Assembly: GCF_001544475.1 (NCBI RefSeq)
Contig: NZ_FCNW02000011.1
Span: forward strand, 62,001-126,000
Length of the DNA stretch: 64,000 nt
From: Caballeronia humi
GTDB lineage: Bacteria > Pseudomonadota > Gammaproteobacteria > Burkholderiales > Burkholderiaceae
Direction: 5' to 3'
Positions 47,480-61,078 of the stretch are shown here, piece by piece. The position numbers and the translations under genes are program-made. The notes beneath the pieces are model-generated. The model did no database searches. It was not told the DNA's origin and saw nothing but the letters and a program-made list of their open reading frames with translations. How positions within the stretch are numbered: the first letter of the stretch is position 1; every line of letters begins with the position of its first letter.

Positions 47480-50014
47480 ATGCGGGCATCGGATGAAGCG
47501 GTCATCCGGTGTGGATGCGCTCGCCGTTACGTGAGGGGCGCGCGTGTGCGTGGGGTTTTGCTGGGCTTCGCGGCAGGCGTCTGGTGCCTGCAGCAGCAGG
47601 CCGTGTTGCCGGGATGGGGCTTCTTCGCTTTGTGCGCGTTGTCTTGCGGAGCTTGCGGCTGCTTCCGATGGCGCCGCGTGGCGCTGATCGTTGCGGCGTT
47701 CGCTTTTGGCTTTGCGTACGCGGCGTTGCGTGCCGAAGTGCGTCTGCAAGATCAACTGCCATTGGCCTACGAAGGACGCACGATCGAAGTCGCGGGGTTC
47801 GTGCGCGGCCTGCCGTCCATCGACGCCCACGGCACGCGCTTTCTCTTCGAAGTCGAATCGAACGATGCGCGGTTGCGTAATTTTCCGCGCATCGTGCGTT
47901 TGTCGTGGCTGGTAGTTGAAGGTGAGGCGCCGCCGCCCGAGTTGTGGGCCGGACAGCGCTGGTCGCTCGGCGTGCGGTTGAAACGCGCGCACGGTAACGC
48001 GAACTTCGGCGCGCGTGACGCGGAAGCCGCGCTGCTCGCCCGCAATATCCGCGCGACGGGCTATGTGACGCGCGCACATCGACTGCCGCGCGATGTGATC
48101 GGCATCGCGCTCGCGATCGACCGGCTGCGGGCGCATCTGCGTGATCGTATCGAAGGCGTTCTTGGGGACGCTGCACATCGCGGCATCGTCGTGGCGCTGG
48201 CGGTGGGCGCGCAGGACAGCGTCAGCGACAGCGACTGGACGCTCATGCGCGCCACCGGCACGAGCCATCTCGTGGCGATATCGGGGCTGCATATCGGCTT
48301 CGTCGCGGGGCTGGCGGCGCTATCGATCGGCTTTGCGTGGCGGCGTCTGCGATGGCGCGGCACGCTGTTGCCCTTGTACGTGTCGGCGCAGAAAGTGGCG
48401 GCGGCGGGCGCGGCGGCGTTCGCCGCGTTCTACGCGGGCCTCGCGGGTTTTAATGTGCCGGCGCAGCGCTCGCTGTGGATGCTGGGTTTTGTTGCCATCG
48501 CGTGGGTGACGGGGCGGCGGATGGCGTCGTCTCTGGTGCTGGCATGGGCGCTCGCGTTGGTACTGCTCGCCGATCCGTGGGCGTTGACGGCAGCGGGGTT
48601 CTGGCTGTCGTTCTGCGCGGTCGCGGCGATTCTTTACGCGATGGCGGCGTATGGCCGGCGCGCGTCGAAGCGGCCCGACGACGGCGAGGAAGCGTTCACC
48701 TTCGAGTACGAAACGCAGCAGAGAGCAGGGGAGGCGTTGGCGGCGGCGCGTCGTGGGCCTCGTCCTTTACCTTTCTGGCGCCGGTTCGTCTATCGCTTGC
48801 GACGGACCATCGCGTCGAGCACGCGCGTCCAGTACGCCGTGACGATCGCGCTCGCGCCGCTCACCGTCTACTGGTTCTCGCAGATCCCGTTGATCGGTCC
48901 GCTCGCAAACGCCGTAGCGATTCCGTGGGTCAGCCTCCTTGTCACGCCCGTGGTGCTTGCTGGCGTCCTGCTGCCCGCGCCGCTCGACGCCTTCGCCTAT
49001 CGCCTCGCGCACCATCTGCTCACGATCATGTGCGATGCCCTCACCTGGCTCGCTGGCCCAGCGTGGGCGCTCTGGCGGCTGCCGCAGCCCGGCGCGTTCG
49101 CGCTGATCGCGGCGGCAGTGGGCGTGGCATGGGCGCTCGCGCCACGCGGCTGGCCGCTGCGTTTCGCCGCGCCGCTGACGTGGCTGCCATTGCTGCTGCC
49201 CGCGCCGCACGCGCCCCCGCCGGGCGCCTTCCGCCTGACGGCGCTCGACATCGGGCAGGGCTCGTCGATCGTCGTCGAGACCGCGCGCCACGCGTTGCTT
49301 TTCGATGCCGGGCCCGGTCCCGAATCGACGCATGCGGGCGAGCGCATCGTGGTCCCGTATCTTTTCGCGGACGGGCTGCCGGCGATCGATACGCTCGTCA
49401 TCAGCCATTCTGATTCGGATCACGCGGGCGGCGCGACGGCCGTATTGCAGGCGATCGACGTGGGTCAACTGCTCGCGTCGCTGCCGCCGCAGGACGCGCT
49501 GTGGCAAGCAGCGAACGAGCGCGGGGCGGAGACGCTGCGCTGCGCGGCGGGCCAGCGCTGGACGTGGGACGGTGTGGAATTCGCGATTCTTTGGCCCGAT
49601 CCCAAGCCGCTCGAAGGCAAGCCGAACGCGCAGTCGTGCGTATTGAAGGTGACGAGCGCGGCGGGCCGCTCGGCGCTCCTCGCCGCCGACATCGAAAGCG
49701 ACGTCGAGCGCACGCTGCTCAAGCGCGACGCCAAAGCATTGCGCGCCGACGTCCTGCTGGTGCCTCATCACGGTAGCAAGACGTCGTCGACCGAGCCTTT
49801 CCTCGACTCTGTCGAGCCGCTCGTCGCGGTATTTCAGGTAGGCTATCGCAACCGCTTTCACCACCCGCATCCGACTGTGCTTGAGCGCTATCGCCTGCGC
49901 GCAATCGAACTCTCGCAAAGCGACAACGACGGCGCCGTCCGCGTCGACGTGTCATCGACGATTACGCTCGAACGCTATCGACAGACGCACGCGCGGTACT
50001 GGATGGGGCGGTGA
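47480..50014 (+). CDS. comEC: ComEC/Rec2 competence DNA channel protein
   Basis: An 844-residue polytopic inner-membrane protein for uptake of single-stranded DNA in natural transformation. An N-terminal DUF4131 soluble/OB region is followed by the Competence membrane domain (HLVAISGLHIGFVAGL is its hallmark) and a C-terminal metallo-beta-lactamase domain with ALDIGQGSSIVVE, ISHSDSDHAGG, LLAADIESD and PHHGSKTSS. These metal residues appear complete. No comEA or pilus genes are in the window. Confidence 0.95.
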   Translation: MRASDEAVIRCGCARRYVRGARVRGVLLGFAAGVWCLQQQAVLPGWGFFALCALSCGACGCFRWRRVALIVAAFAFGFAYAALRAEVRLQDQLPLAYEGRTIEVAGFVRGLPSIDAHGTRFLFEVESNDARLRNFPRIVRLSWLVVEGEAPPPELWAGQRWSLGVRLKRAHGNANFGARDAEAALLARNIRATGYVTRAHRLPRDVIGIALAIDRLRAHLRDRIEGVLGDAAHRGIVVALAVGAQDSVSDSDWTLMRATGTSHLVAISGLHIGFVAGLAALSIGFAWRRLRWRGTLLPLYVSAQKVAAAGAAAFAAFYAGLAGFNVPAQRSLWMLGFVAIAWVTGRRMASSLVLAWALALVLLADPWALTAAGFWLSFCAVAAILYAMAAYGRRASKRPDDGEEAFTFEYETQQRAGEALAAARRGPRPLPFWRRFVYRLRRTIASSTRVQYAVTIALAPLTVYWFSQIPLIGPLANAVAIPWVSLLVTPVVLAGVLLPAPLDAFAYRLAHHLLTIMCDALTWLAGPAWALWRLPQPGAFALIAAAVGVAWALAPRGWPLRFAAPLTWLPLLLPAPHAPPPGAFRLTALDIGQGSSIVVETARHALLFDAGPGPESTHAGERIVVPYLFADGLPAIDTLVISHSDSDHAGGATAVLQAIDVGQLLASLPPQDALWQAANERGAETLRCAAGQRWTWDGVEFAILWPDPKPLEGKPNAQSCVLKVTSAAGRSALLAADIESDVERTLLKRDAKALRADVLLVPHHGSKTSSTEPFLDSVEPLVAVFQVGYRNRFHHPHPTVLERYRLRAIELSQSDNDGAVRVDVSSTITLERYRQTHARYWMGR

Positions 50015-50100
50015 CGCAGTGACTCGCACAGAATCAAAAAGGCAACTTCGTTGCATGCTGCGAAAGCAGGCGCTGACTCTCGCCTGCTGCAAATGCGTTG

Positions 50101-50138
50101 CATGGGACCGGAGCAAGCGCATGGGATCGGAGTAAGCG
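50101..50138 (+). repeat. Two tandem copies of a 19-bp unit
   Basis: CATGGGACCGGAGCAAGCG (50101-50119) is repeated at once as CATGGGATCGGAGTAAGCG (50120-50138), two mismatches, in the 156-base gap after comEC. The same gap holds a GCAGGCG / CGCCTGC hairpin (50066-50087). Confidence 0.7.
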
Positions 50139-50170
50139 CCAACTCTGATCGACAAAGGAGGCCACACCGC

Positions 50171-50998
50171 TTGAAAGACATCATCCATTTCTCCCACGCG
50201 AACGGCTTCCCCGCCTCGACGTATCGCACGATCTTCGCCGAACTCGCCGACGATTACGAGATCCGCTCAGTCGAGCGCTTCGGCCACGATCCGCGCTATC
50301 CGGTCACGCGCGACTGGCCGCATCTCGTCGACGAGTTGCTCGACGATATCGCGAGCCATCATCGCGACGGGGAACGCCCGAAGGTGTGGCTCGTCGGCCA
50401 TTCGCTCGGCGGATACCTCTCACTGATGGCGGCGATGAAGCGCCCGCAGTGGGTGAAGGGCGTCGTGATGCTCGATTCGCCGGTGATCGGCGGGTGGCGC
50501 AGCAGCCTCTTGCGCGTGTCGCAATTTACGGGTCTCGACGAGCGTCTTTCGCCCGCCGCCGCGACGAAAAAGCGCCGCACGCACTGGGCGAGCCGCGACG
50601 AAGCCTGGCGCCACTTTCACTCGAAGCCCGCGTTCGCGCGCTGGGACGAGCGCATGCTTTCGGATTACATCGACTACGCGATCCCGCAGACAGGCGTCAA
50701 CGGCGCGCGCTCGCTCGCGTTCGAACGCGAAGTCGAGTATCTCGTCTATCGCACGCTGCCGCATACGATCGGCGCGCGCCTCTCGCGCCGCGCGCACGGC
50801 AGGCAAGTGCCCGTCGGTTTCATCGCGGGGACGCAATCGAAGGAAGTGCGGCAAGTGGGACTTGGACTCACGCGACGCATTGCGGGCGAGCATTTCGAGT
50901 GGATCGAGGGCAGCCATTTGTACCCGATGGAACGCCCGATCGACACCGCGCGCGCAGTGCAACGGATGCTTAACGCGCTCTCGGGCGACGCCGCGTGA
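50171..50998 (+). CDS. Alpha/beta hydrolase
   Basis: 275 residues. The nucleophile elbow GHSLGG lies in VWLVGHSLGGYLSLMAA, after the HANGFPASTYR oxyanion region; the catalytic His is in EGSHLYPMERP. I choose the TTG at 50171 because AAAGGAGG lies nine bases upstream and it directly precedes the conserved KDIIHFSHANGFPA. Substrate is unknown. It lies between comEC and pyrG, with pyrG carrying its own -10. Confidence 0.85.
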   Translation: MKDIIHFSHANGFPASTYRTIFAELADDYEIRSVERFGHDPRYPVTRDWPHLVDELLDDIASHHRDGERPKVWLVGHSLGGYLSLMAAMKRPQWVKGVVMLDSPVIGGWRSSLLRVSQFTGLDERLSPAAATKKRRTHWASRDEAWRHFHSKPAFARWDERMLSDYIDYAIPQTGVNGARSLAFEREVEYLVYRTLPHTIGARLSRRAHGRQVPVGFIAGTQSKEVRQVGLGLTRRIAGEHFEWIEGSHLYPMERPIDTARAVQRMLNALSGDAA

Positions 50999-51006
50999 CG
51001 CGCTGA

Positions 51007-53648
<2,642 letters not shown>

Positions 53649-53729
53649 CACATTCAACGCGGGCGACGGCAAGCCGTCCGCATCACAACAAGCGCCGCAC
53701 GAGCGGCGCGTCGAGTGGGGGAGAACGAA

Positions 53730-54017
53730 GTGGCGAAGGGTTACATCATCGCGAATGTGGAAGTAACGAACCCCGATCAATACGCCCAGTACCGGCCGCT
53801 GTCGAGTGTGGCCGTCGAGGCGCACGGCGGCACGTTCATCGTGCGCGGCGGCCAGAGCGAAACGCTCGAAGGCGCGTTCAATTCGCGCACGGTCGTCATC
53901 GAATTTCCCTCTTTCCAGGCAGCGCAGACGTTTTATCATTCGGCCGAATACGAAGCGGCGCGGAATGCGCGCGCGGGGGCGGCGCAAATGAACCTGATGG
54001 TGGTCGAAGGAGTCTGA
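53730..54017 (+). CDS. DUF1330 domain protein
   Basis: A 95-residue dimeric-barrel (ferredoxin-like) small protein. GTG start at 53730, with GGGGGAG seven bases upstream, gives AKGYIIANVEVTNPDQYAQY. The rest has the family blocks GGTFIVRGG, RTVVIEFPSFQAAQTFYHS and YEAARNARAGAA. The biochemical role is unknown. It is inserted between kdsA and eno in the same orientation. Confidence 0.9.
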   Translation: MAKGYIIANVEVTNPDQYAQYRPLSSVAVEAHGGTFIVRGGQSETLEGAFNSRTVVIEFPSFQAAQTFYHSAEYEAARNARAGAAQMNLMVVEGV

Positions 54018-54071
54018 TTGGTTCGGCCGGTTTTTTTAGCGGCCAGCCAGATCTTCCTTTGAATATCTTAA

Positions 54072-55415
<1,344 letters not shown>

Positions 55416-55453
55416 AGCTCTAGCCGAATTGGACGTTAGTTAATTTTTCAGCC

Positions 55454-55495
55454 CGCCGCCCTCGCGTTTTCCGACGCAGGGCGGCGCTTCTTTCG
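55454..55495 (+). terminator. Hairpin after eno, probable partial terminator
   Basis: CGCCGCCCT (55454-55462) pairs with AGGGCGGCG (55478-55486), followed by CTTCTTTC. ftsB begins 18 bases later on the same strand, so read-through is expected. Confidence 0.6.
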
Positions 55496-55504
55496 GCTCT
55501 ATCA

Positions 55505-55960
55505 ATGCGGCTTGTTACTGTCGTCCTCGTTCTCCTGCTGGCGCTGATCCAATATCCGCTTTGGTGGGGGCACGGTGGTTGGCTGCGCGTCCATGAATTG
55601 CAGGGACAACTCGCGCAGCAGACCCAGAAAAACGCCGACCTTAAGCTGCGCAACGAACGCGTGCAGGGCGAAGTGCAGGATCTGCAAGGTGGCACCGCGG
55701 CCGTCGAGGAGCGCGCGCGCTACGAGATGGGCATGATGAAGGACAGCGAGGTGTTCGTGCAGTTCGTTGCACCGAATTCCGCTGCGCCCGTCAACTCAGC
55801 GAATGCGCCGGGCGCGAATGCGTCGACGCGGGGTCAGGTATCGGCGGCGCCGTTCCGCGTGTTGCCGAATCCGGTTTCGCGTTCGAAAGAAGAGCGTCGC
55901 GCGCTGGAGAAGAAGGCCACGAAGGAAAAGGAAGAAGCGAAGAAGAAGCAGGGCGGTTGA
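55505..55960 (+). CDS. ftsB: Cell division protein FtsB
   Basis: A septum protein of the FtsQBL complex. One N-terminal membrane segment ([17 protein letters not shown]) is followed by a periplasmic coiled coil ([20 protein letters not shown], then [14 protein letters not shown]) and the conserved [15 protein letters not shown]. At 151 residues it has an extra Lys/Glu/Ala-rich C-terminal tail compared with E. coli (103). The eno-ftsB order is conserved in many proteobacteria. Confidence 0.93.
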   Translation: MRLVTVVLVLLLALIQYPLWWGHGGWLRVHELQGQLAQQTQKNADLKLRNERVQGEVQDLQGGTAAVEERARYEMGMMKDSEVFVQFVAPNSAAPVNSANAPGANASTRGQVSAAPFRVLPNPVSRSKEERRALEKKATKEKEEAKKKQGG

Positions 55961-55981
55961 AAAACGAAACGTCTGGACGAA

Positions 55982-56015
55982 AAAAAGCGCGGTCATTTGA
56001 CCGCGCTTTTTTATT
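55982..56015. terminator. Bidirectional terminator after ftsB
   Basis: AAAAAGCGCGGTCA pairs with TGACCGCGCTTTTT, tiny loop, with A-run before and T-run after. It lies between ftsB and the convergent lipoprotein gene. Confidence 0.85.
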
Positions 56016-56024
56016 TCCTGGCGC

Positions 56025-56363
56025 TCACCACGAATAACCGGTGCCGATGCCCCAACCCGAGCCGCCCCAACCGCCGGTGGAATAACCGCCATAGAGGCTG
56101 ACCGGTGCGCGGTAATACTGCGCCGCGGCTTGCGCAGCGGCATCGACGGCCATGGCTTGCTGTTGATCGGCGAGCGCCTGGCGGTCGATCTGGTTATAGC
56201 GATCCTGCTCTTCCTTCGTCATCGGCTGGGCCGGTTGCGTTTGCGCGGAAGGCAAGCGGCTATAGATTGGCGAAGGGCCGGGCGGGTCCATCATGCAGCC
56301 GGCGAGCAGCGTCGCCGAGACGATTGACAAGGACAAACTACGTAACAACACAGCGTTTTTCAT
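56025..56363 (-). CDS. Small putative lipoprotein
   Basis: 112 residues of unknown function. The lipobox SATLLAGCMM puts the lipidated Cys near residue 23. The mature part is Gln/Ala/Pro-rich (PMTKEEQDRYNQIDRQAL, DQQQAMAVDAAAQAAAQYY) and ends Gly/Trp/Tyr-rich. The ATG at 56363 is preceded by GGAGGTCGAA, which decides against the longer frame. It is downstream of hslO on the same strand. Confidence 0.8.
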   Translation of the reverse strand: MKNAVLLRSLSLSIVSATLLAGCMMDPPGPSPIYSRLPSAQTQPAQPMTKEEQDRYNQIDRQALADQQQAMAVDAAAQAAAQYYRAPVSLYGGYSTGGWGGSGWGIGTGYSW

Positions 56364-56501
56364 TTCGACCTCCACCGGGCCGGACAGCCAAACAGGACTC
56401 GGATGATATCGTGCCGGAACACTCGCGACGAGCGCACCGGCATCGCCGAATCCTGGCCGCAAAAAGCGGGCCGCTTGCGTATTTTCCTTAACTATCAAGC
56501 C

Positions 56502-57446
56502 TTAATGTCGCTGTTGAGACGCGCCGCTCACTCCTTGTGAGAGTTCTTTTGCGACAAAAAGTTGCGCAACGTCGACCGGATCGAACTCGTAGCGCTGGTT
56601 GCAGAACTCGCAATGCACTTCGACGTCGCCGCGTTCCGCGATCACGCTGTCCACTTCCTCGCGGCCGAGCATCTTCAACATCCCGCCAACCTTTTCGCGC
56701 GAGCACGAACACTGAAAACGCGTCGCCGCCGGCTCGAAATGCTGCACGTTTTCCTGCCAGAAAAGGCGCCGGAAAACCGTTTCAGGCTCTTCCTTCAGCA
56801 ATTCCTCGTTCGACAGCGTCCCGCCGAGATGACAGACGCGCTGCCACGTATCGGCGTCGTGCTCGCCGGGATGAGGCACGATGCCGCCATCACCGGGCAG
56901 CTTCTGCAGCAGCATGCCGACCGCACGATCGGTGTTCGCGGCGAGCCACATCCGCGTGTCGAGCTGCTCGGAATGATGCATGTAGTGCTCGAGCACTTCG
57001 GCCATCGACGCGAGCGGTCCGTGCTCGCCCGATAGCGGCACGATTCCCTGATACGGCTGCTGGCCCGGACGCTTGTCATTCGGGTCGAGCGTGATCACGC
57101 AGCGGCCGTGGCCGTGTTCATTCAGGAGCGCGGGGAGCGTCATGTCGTCGGTGATGACGGCGCCTTCGGCGAGCTTGGCCGTCGCGCGCAGGGACAGATC
57201 GGAGTGGCACTGCACGACCAGCATCTGGACCGGTCCGTCGCCGTAGATCTGCATGATGAGCGTGCCGTTGAACTTGAGATTCGCCGACAGGAGCGCGCAC
57301 GCCGCCATCATTTCACCGAGCACATTGCGCACCGGCGCCGGATACGAGCGGCGGGTGAGCACTTCCTGCCAGGTGTTGCGCAGCGAGACGATTTCGCCGC
57401 GTACTGGCGCCGCGTTAAACATGAATTTCTGCAACTGGTCGTTCAC
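56502..57446 (-). CDS. hslO: Redox-regulated chaperone Hsp33
   Basis: 314 residues; a holdase activated by oxidation. The C-terminal zinc centre has its CxC and CxxC pairs in FQCSCSREKVGGML and VHCEFCNQRYEF. The start is a GTG at 57446 with AAGGAAGAG upstream, giving NDQLQKFMFNAAPVRGE. It lies 46 bases after the gamma-carbonic anhydrase gene on the same strand, so the two are probably cotranscribed. Confidence 0.95.
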   Translation of the reverse strand: MNDQLQKFMFNAAPVRGEIVSLRNTWQEVLTRRSYPAPVRNVLGEMMAACALLSANLKFNGTLIMQIYGDGPVQMLVVQCHSDLSLRATAKLAEGAVITDDMTLPALLNEHGHGRCVITLDPNDKRPGQQPYQGIVPLSGEHGPLASMAEVLEHYMHHSEQLDTRMWLAANTDRAVGMLLQKLPGDGGIVPHPGEHDADTWQRVCHLGGTLSNEELLKEEPETVFRRLFWQENVQHFEPAATRFQCSCSREKVGGMLKMLGREEVDSVIAERGDVEVHCEFCNQRYEFDPVDVAQLFVAKELSQGVSGASQQRH

Positions 57447-57492
57447 AACTCTTCCTTGATCGATACGGCGGCAAAACCGGTGCGCTCGGGTG

Positions 57493-58017
57493 TCAGCCGA
57501 TGCGCACGAGTTGCGCCTTGTAGTATTCGCGCCGGTCCGCGTAACTGGCGGTGGCCGACTGCATGCGGGCGATATCCGCCTCGGTGATTTCGCGAATCGC
57601 CTTGGCGGGCGAACCGAGAATCAGCGTGTTATCGGGAAAAACCTTGCCTTCCGTGACCACCGCGCCTGCGCCAACCAGACAGTTGCGGCCGATCACCGCA
57701 CCATTCAAGACCACGGCCTGAATTCCGATCAGCGAGCCTTCCCTGACCGTGCAGCCGTGCAGCATCGCCTGATGGCCGACCGTCACATTCGCCTCGATCG
57801 TCAGCGGGAAGCCGGGGTCCGCGTGCAGGATCGCGCCTTCCTGGACATTGCTGCCCCGGCCGACCACGATCGGCTCGTTATCGCCGCGCAGCGCCGCGCC
57901 GGACCAGACGCTCGAGTTTTCTTCGAGAGTGACACGGCCGATGATGGTCGCGGTGTCCGCGAGGAACACGCTTTCGTGAATGGTGGGGGCTTCGTCGCCG
58001 AGCTTGTAGATGGCCAA
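57493..58017 (-). CDS. Gamma carbonic anhydrase family protein (YrdA-like)
   Basis: A 174-residue left-handed beta-helix of hexapeptide repeats. The zinc histidines are in GAILHADPG and VTVGHQAMLHGCTV. The start is TTG at 58017, with AGGAG eight bases upstream, giving AIYKLGDEAPTIHES. Such proteins are often annotated as carbonic anhydrase or phenylacetate-type PaaY; activity is not proven for most of them. Confidence 0.9.
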   Translation of the reverse strand: MAIYKLGDEAPTIHESVFLADTATIIGRVTLEENSSVWSGAALRGDNEPIVVGRGSNVQEGAILHADPGFPLTIEANVTVGHQAMLHGCTVREGSLIGIQAVVLNGAVIGRNCLVGAGAVVTEGKVFPDNTLILGSPAKAIREITEADIARMQSATASYADRREYYKAQLVRIG

Positions 58018-58207
58018 CTGTGTCTCCTGAGCGGTTTAGGTGCGGTTGCGCTCGCCGTTTGCAGACGAGCCCAGCGGCTACAATGCCGGACGGCGGCGTG
58101 CCTTTTAGGCGAAATCCGATACGCAAAACGCTATTTTAGCCGTTTGCGTGCGGACGCCGCTGCGGGCGCGGCCCGGGGCCGCCTGTCCTTCGTTCGAAAT
58201 CGCTTCC

Positions 58208-59032
58208 ATGTCCAACGTTTCTCTCCAAACCGGTTGCGCGCGCCAGATGGCGCTCGACGTGCTGTGCGAGCGCGAACCGCAGACCAAAGCCACGCGCGCC
58301 CGCGAGCTTTACGCGATGGCGCAAGAAGGCGCTGCGTCGATCGATCCGGCGGCACTGCTGACGGCGCCCGCCGAGCTGCCGGGCCGGCCGGAGCTGCCGC
58401 CGCTCGTCGAGCCGGGCTCGCTCAAGCGGCGCGGCATGCAGACCGAAGCGGGGCGCGCCGTGCTGCTGCACGCGCTCGCGCACATCGAATTCAATGCGAT
58501 CAATCTGGCGCTCGACGCCGTGTGGCGATTTCCATCGATGCCGGATGATTTTTATCTCGATTGGTTGAAAGTCGCCTCGGAAGAAGCCTGCCACTTTTCG
58601 CTGCTGAGCGCGCGCCTGGGCGAATTCGGCCACGTCTACGGCGATTTCCCCGCTCACGACGGCCTCTGGGAAATGGCCGAACGTACCCGTGACGACGTCC
58701 TCGCACGCATGGCGCTCGTTCCGCGCACGCTCGAAGCGCGCGGCCTCGACGCCTCTCCGCCAATCCGCAAGCGTCTCGCGCAGGCGGGCGATCACGCGTC
58801 CGCCGCGATCCTCGACGTGATCCTGCACGACGAAATCGGCCACGTGCTGATCGGCAATCGCTGGTTCCGGCACCTTTGCGACGCAGTCGGCGCTGACCCG
58901 CACACCACCTACGCACGTCTTGCCGAACAGTATCGCGCGCCAAAACTACGCGGTCCGTTCAACTTCGAGGCGCGCCGCGACGCCGGTTTCGACGAAGCCG
59001 AACTTCGCGCGCTCGCCGGCCTCGACGACTGA
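58208..59032 (+). CDS. DUF455 ferritin-like protein
   Basis: 274 residues. A four-helix ferritin-like fold with possible metal ligands in LAHIEFNAINLALD, ASEEACHFSLLSAR and ILHDEIGHVLIG. The N-terminal REPQTKATRARELY segment also fits the family. Function is unknown; some relatives are described as rhamnosyltransferase-like in old annotations. It is divergent from the carbonic anhydrase gene. The ATG at 58208 is chosen because upstream sequence lacks similarity. Confidence 0.85.
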   Translation: MSNVSLQTGCARQMALDVLCEREPQTKATRARELYAMAQEGAASIDPAALLTAPAELPGRPELPPLVEPGSLKRRGMQTEAGRAVLLHALAHIEFNAINLALDAVWRFPSMPDDFYLDWLKVASEEACHFSLLSARLGEFGHVYGDFPAHDGLWEMAERTRDDVLARMALVPRTLEARGLDASPPIRKRLAQAGDHASAAILDVILHDEIGHVLIGNRWFRHLCDAVGADPHTTYARLAEQYRAPKLRGPFNFEARRDAGFDEAELRALAGLDD

Positions 59033-59092
59033 TTCGTCTCGAAAACGCCGCCGCTGACTATAATCGAACGATCATTCTTTTTGAGACCAGCG

Positions 59093-59977
59093 ATGCACCC
59101 ATCCCATTCCGATTTCATCGATGCGCGCGGCGTACGCCTGCACGTGCGCCGCTGGGGCGCGCCTGACGCGTCCTCGCTCTTCATGCTGCACGGCTGGATG
59201 GACGTGGCGGCGTCGTTCCAGTTCGTTGTAGACGCCCTCGGCGACGGCTGGCAGGTCATTGCGCCCGATGCGCGCGGCTTCGGCCTGTCGGCGTGGCCGG
59301 TGGCCGGGCGCGGCGGCGGCCACTACTGGTTCCACGACTACCTGGCGGACCTCGACGTTATCCTCGACCACTACGCGCCACACGGCGAGGTGAACCTGGT
59401 GGGGCACAGCATGGGCGCGAACGTGGTCGGCCTGTATGCCGGGGTCAGACCGCAGCGAGTACGCCGCGTGGTCGATCTGGAAGGCTTCGGCCTCGCCGCC
59501 GCCGATCCGAAGCAATCGCCCGCGCGCATCGCGCAATGGCTCGACGACCTGCGCGCACCGCCCGAATTACGCACCTACGCGACGCTCGACGAGGTCGCAG
59601 AGCGCCTGATCCGCACGAATCCACGCCTCGCCCGCGCGCGCGCGACGTTTCTCGCGCAACACTGGTCGATGCCCACGGACGACGGCCGCTTCCGCCTGCT
59701 CGCCGATCCGGCGCACAAGCTGCGCGGTCCGCTGCTGTATCGGGTGGACGAAATAATGGCGGTCTGGTCGCAGGTGCGCGCGAAGGTGCTGCACGTCGAG
59801 GCGGCGCATTCGCCGACGCTCGCATCGATCGCGGGCGATGTTCCGCTCGCCGAATTCAAGGCGCGTTTTTCCGCGTTTCCCGACTGGCGCGAGGAAATCG
59901 TCGAGGGCGCGGGGCACATGCTGCACCACGACCAGCCGGAGCGGATCGCCGCGCTGATCGCGGAATTTTGCGCGTAG
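59093..59977 (+). CDS. Alpha/beta hydrolase
   Basis: 294 residues. LHGWMDVAASFQ (oxyanion), nucleophile elbow in VGHSMGANVVG, and the C-terminal His in GAGHMLHHDQPE fit a standard hydrolase. The ATG at 59093 gives HPSHSDFIDARGVRLHVRRWG; a TTG four codons upstream is possible. Substrate is unknown. It is distinct in sequence from the hydrolase at 50171. Confidence 0.87.
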   Translation: MHPSHSDFIDARGVRLHVRRWGAPDASSLFMLHGWMDVAASFQFVVDALGDGWQVIAPDARGFGLSAWPVAGRGGGHYWFHDYLADLDVILDHYAPHGEVNLVGHSMGANVVGLYAGVRPQRVRRVVDLEGFGLAAADPKQSPARIAQWLDDLRAPPELRTYATLDEVAERLIRTNPRLARARATFLAQHWSMPTDDGRFRLLADPAHKLRGPLLYRVDEIMAVWSQVRAKVLHVEAAHSPTLASIAGDVPLAEFKARFSAFPDWREEIVEGAGHMLHHDQPERIAALIAEFCA

Positions 59978-60039
59978 CAGGGCACACGGCCCGAAACGTG
60001 CGTTGCAGTAGAATGTTAGTCAATCCCGAAATAGTCACG

Positions 60040-60870
60040 ATGAACGCTGATCTGCACTGCCATTCCACCGTGTCCGACGGCCAGCTCCAGCCTGGCGAGG
60101 TCGCCGCGCGCGCGCACGCGAACGGCGTGACCATGTGGTCGCTCACCGACCACGATCAGTTGGGCGGCCAGCGGGAAGCGCGTGACGCGGCTGAGGCGCT
60201 TGGCATGCAGTACTTGAGCGGCGTCGAGATTTCGGTGACGTGGGCGGGGCGCACGGTGCATGTCGTCGGCCTGAACGTCGATCCGGAGAATCAGGAACTG
60301 CTCGACGGGCTCGCCGCCACGCGCGATGGCCGCGCCGCGCGCGGCGAAGCGATCGGCGAGGCGCTCGCGAAGGCGGGTATTCCGAACGCGTATGAAGGCG
60401 CGCTGCGCTACGTCGCCGATCCGAAGATGATTTCGCGCACGCACTTCGCGCGCTATCTGGTCGAAGCCGGGCTCGCGCAATCCACCTCCGACGTGTTCGC
60501 GCGCTATTTGGGCGAGGGCAAGCCGGGTTATATCGGCCATCGATGGGCGAAGCTGCCGGACGCCATCCGCTGGATCAAGACGGCGGGCGGCGAACCCGTG
60601 ATCGCGCATCCCGGCCGCTACGTTTATTCACAGACGGAATTCGCCGCGCTCTTCGACGAATTCATTCAATTGGGCGGTAACGCGATCGAGGTCGTGACCG
60701 GCAGCCACACGCCGGACCAATATCGCGAGTACGCCGATGTCGCGCGTCGCTATGGTTTTTACGCGTCGCGCGGCTCGGATTTTCACGGCGCGGGCGAGGG
60801 ACGGATCGACCTCGGCCAGCTCCCGCCGCTGCCTTCCGACCTCAAGCCGGTCTGGGAACGCTGGCTCTGA
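60040..60870 (+). CDS. PHP-domain phosphatase, RNase AM/YciV-like
   Basis: 276 residues. PHP metal motifs are NADLHCHSTVSDG, SLTDHDQLGG, GVEISVTW and ASRGSDFHGAGE, with EPVIAHPGRY. Characterised relatives are 3',5'-nucleoside bisphosphate phosphatases and the 5'-3' exoribonuclease RNase AM (YciV) that matures rRNA 5' ends. The following gene is a YciO-type protein, as in E. coli, which supports orthology. Confidence 0.88.
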   Translation: MNADLHCHSTVSDGQLQPGEVAARAHANGVTMWSLTDHDQLGGQREARDAAEALGMQYLSGVEISVTWAGRTVHVVGLNVDPENQELLDGLAATRDGRAARGEAIGEALAKAGIPNAYEGALRYVADPKMISRTHFARYLVEAGLAQSTSDVFARYLGEGKPGYIGHRWAKLPDAIRWIKTAGGEPVIAHPGRYVYSQTEFAALFDEFIQLGGNAIEVVTGSHTPDQYREYADVARRYGFYASRGSDFHGAGEGRIDLGQLPPLPSDLKPVWERWL

Positions 60871-61078
60871 GAACACACCCGGCGCGCAGGCGCCGCACGG
60901 TTGGCACGGTTCTGGCAAGGTGCAACGGGTTCCCCAAGGCGGCGTTCACATCATGCATTTCGCCACTCGTGTCCTGAATCGAACCGCGCCGTCGAGTTTG
61001 CGCGAACGTTGCACTGACAGCACGCAGAAAAGTCCCGCCGCGTCCCGCGCGAAGCGAAACCATAAGAATCATGCCGCC

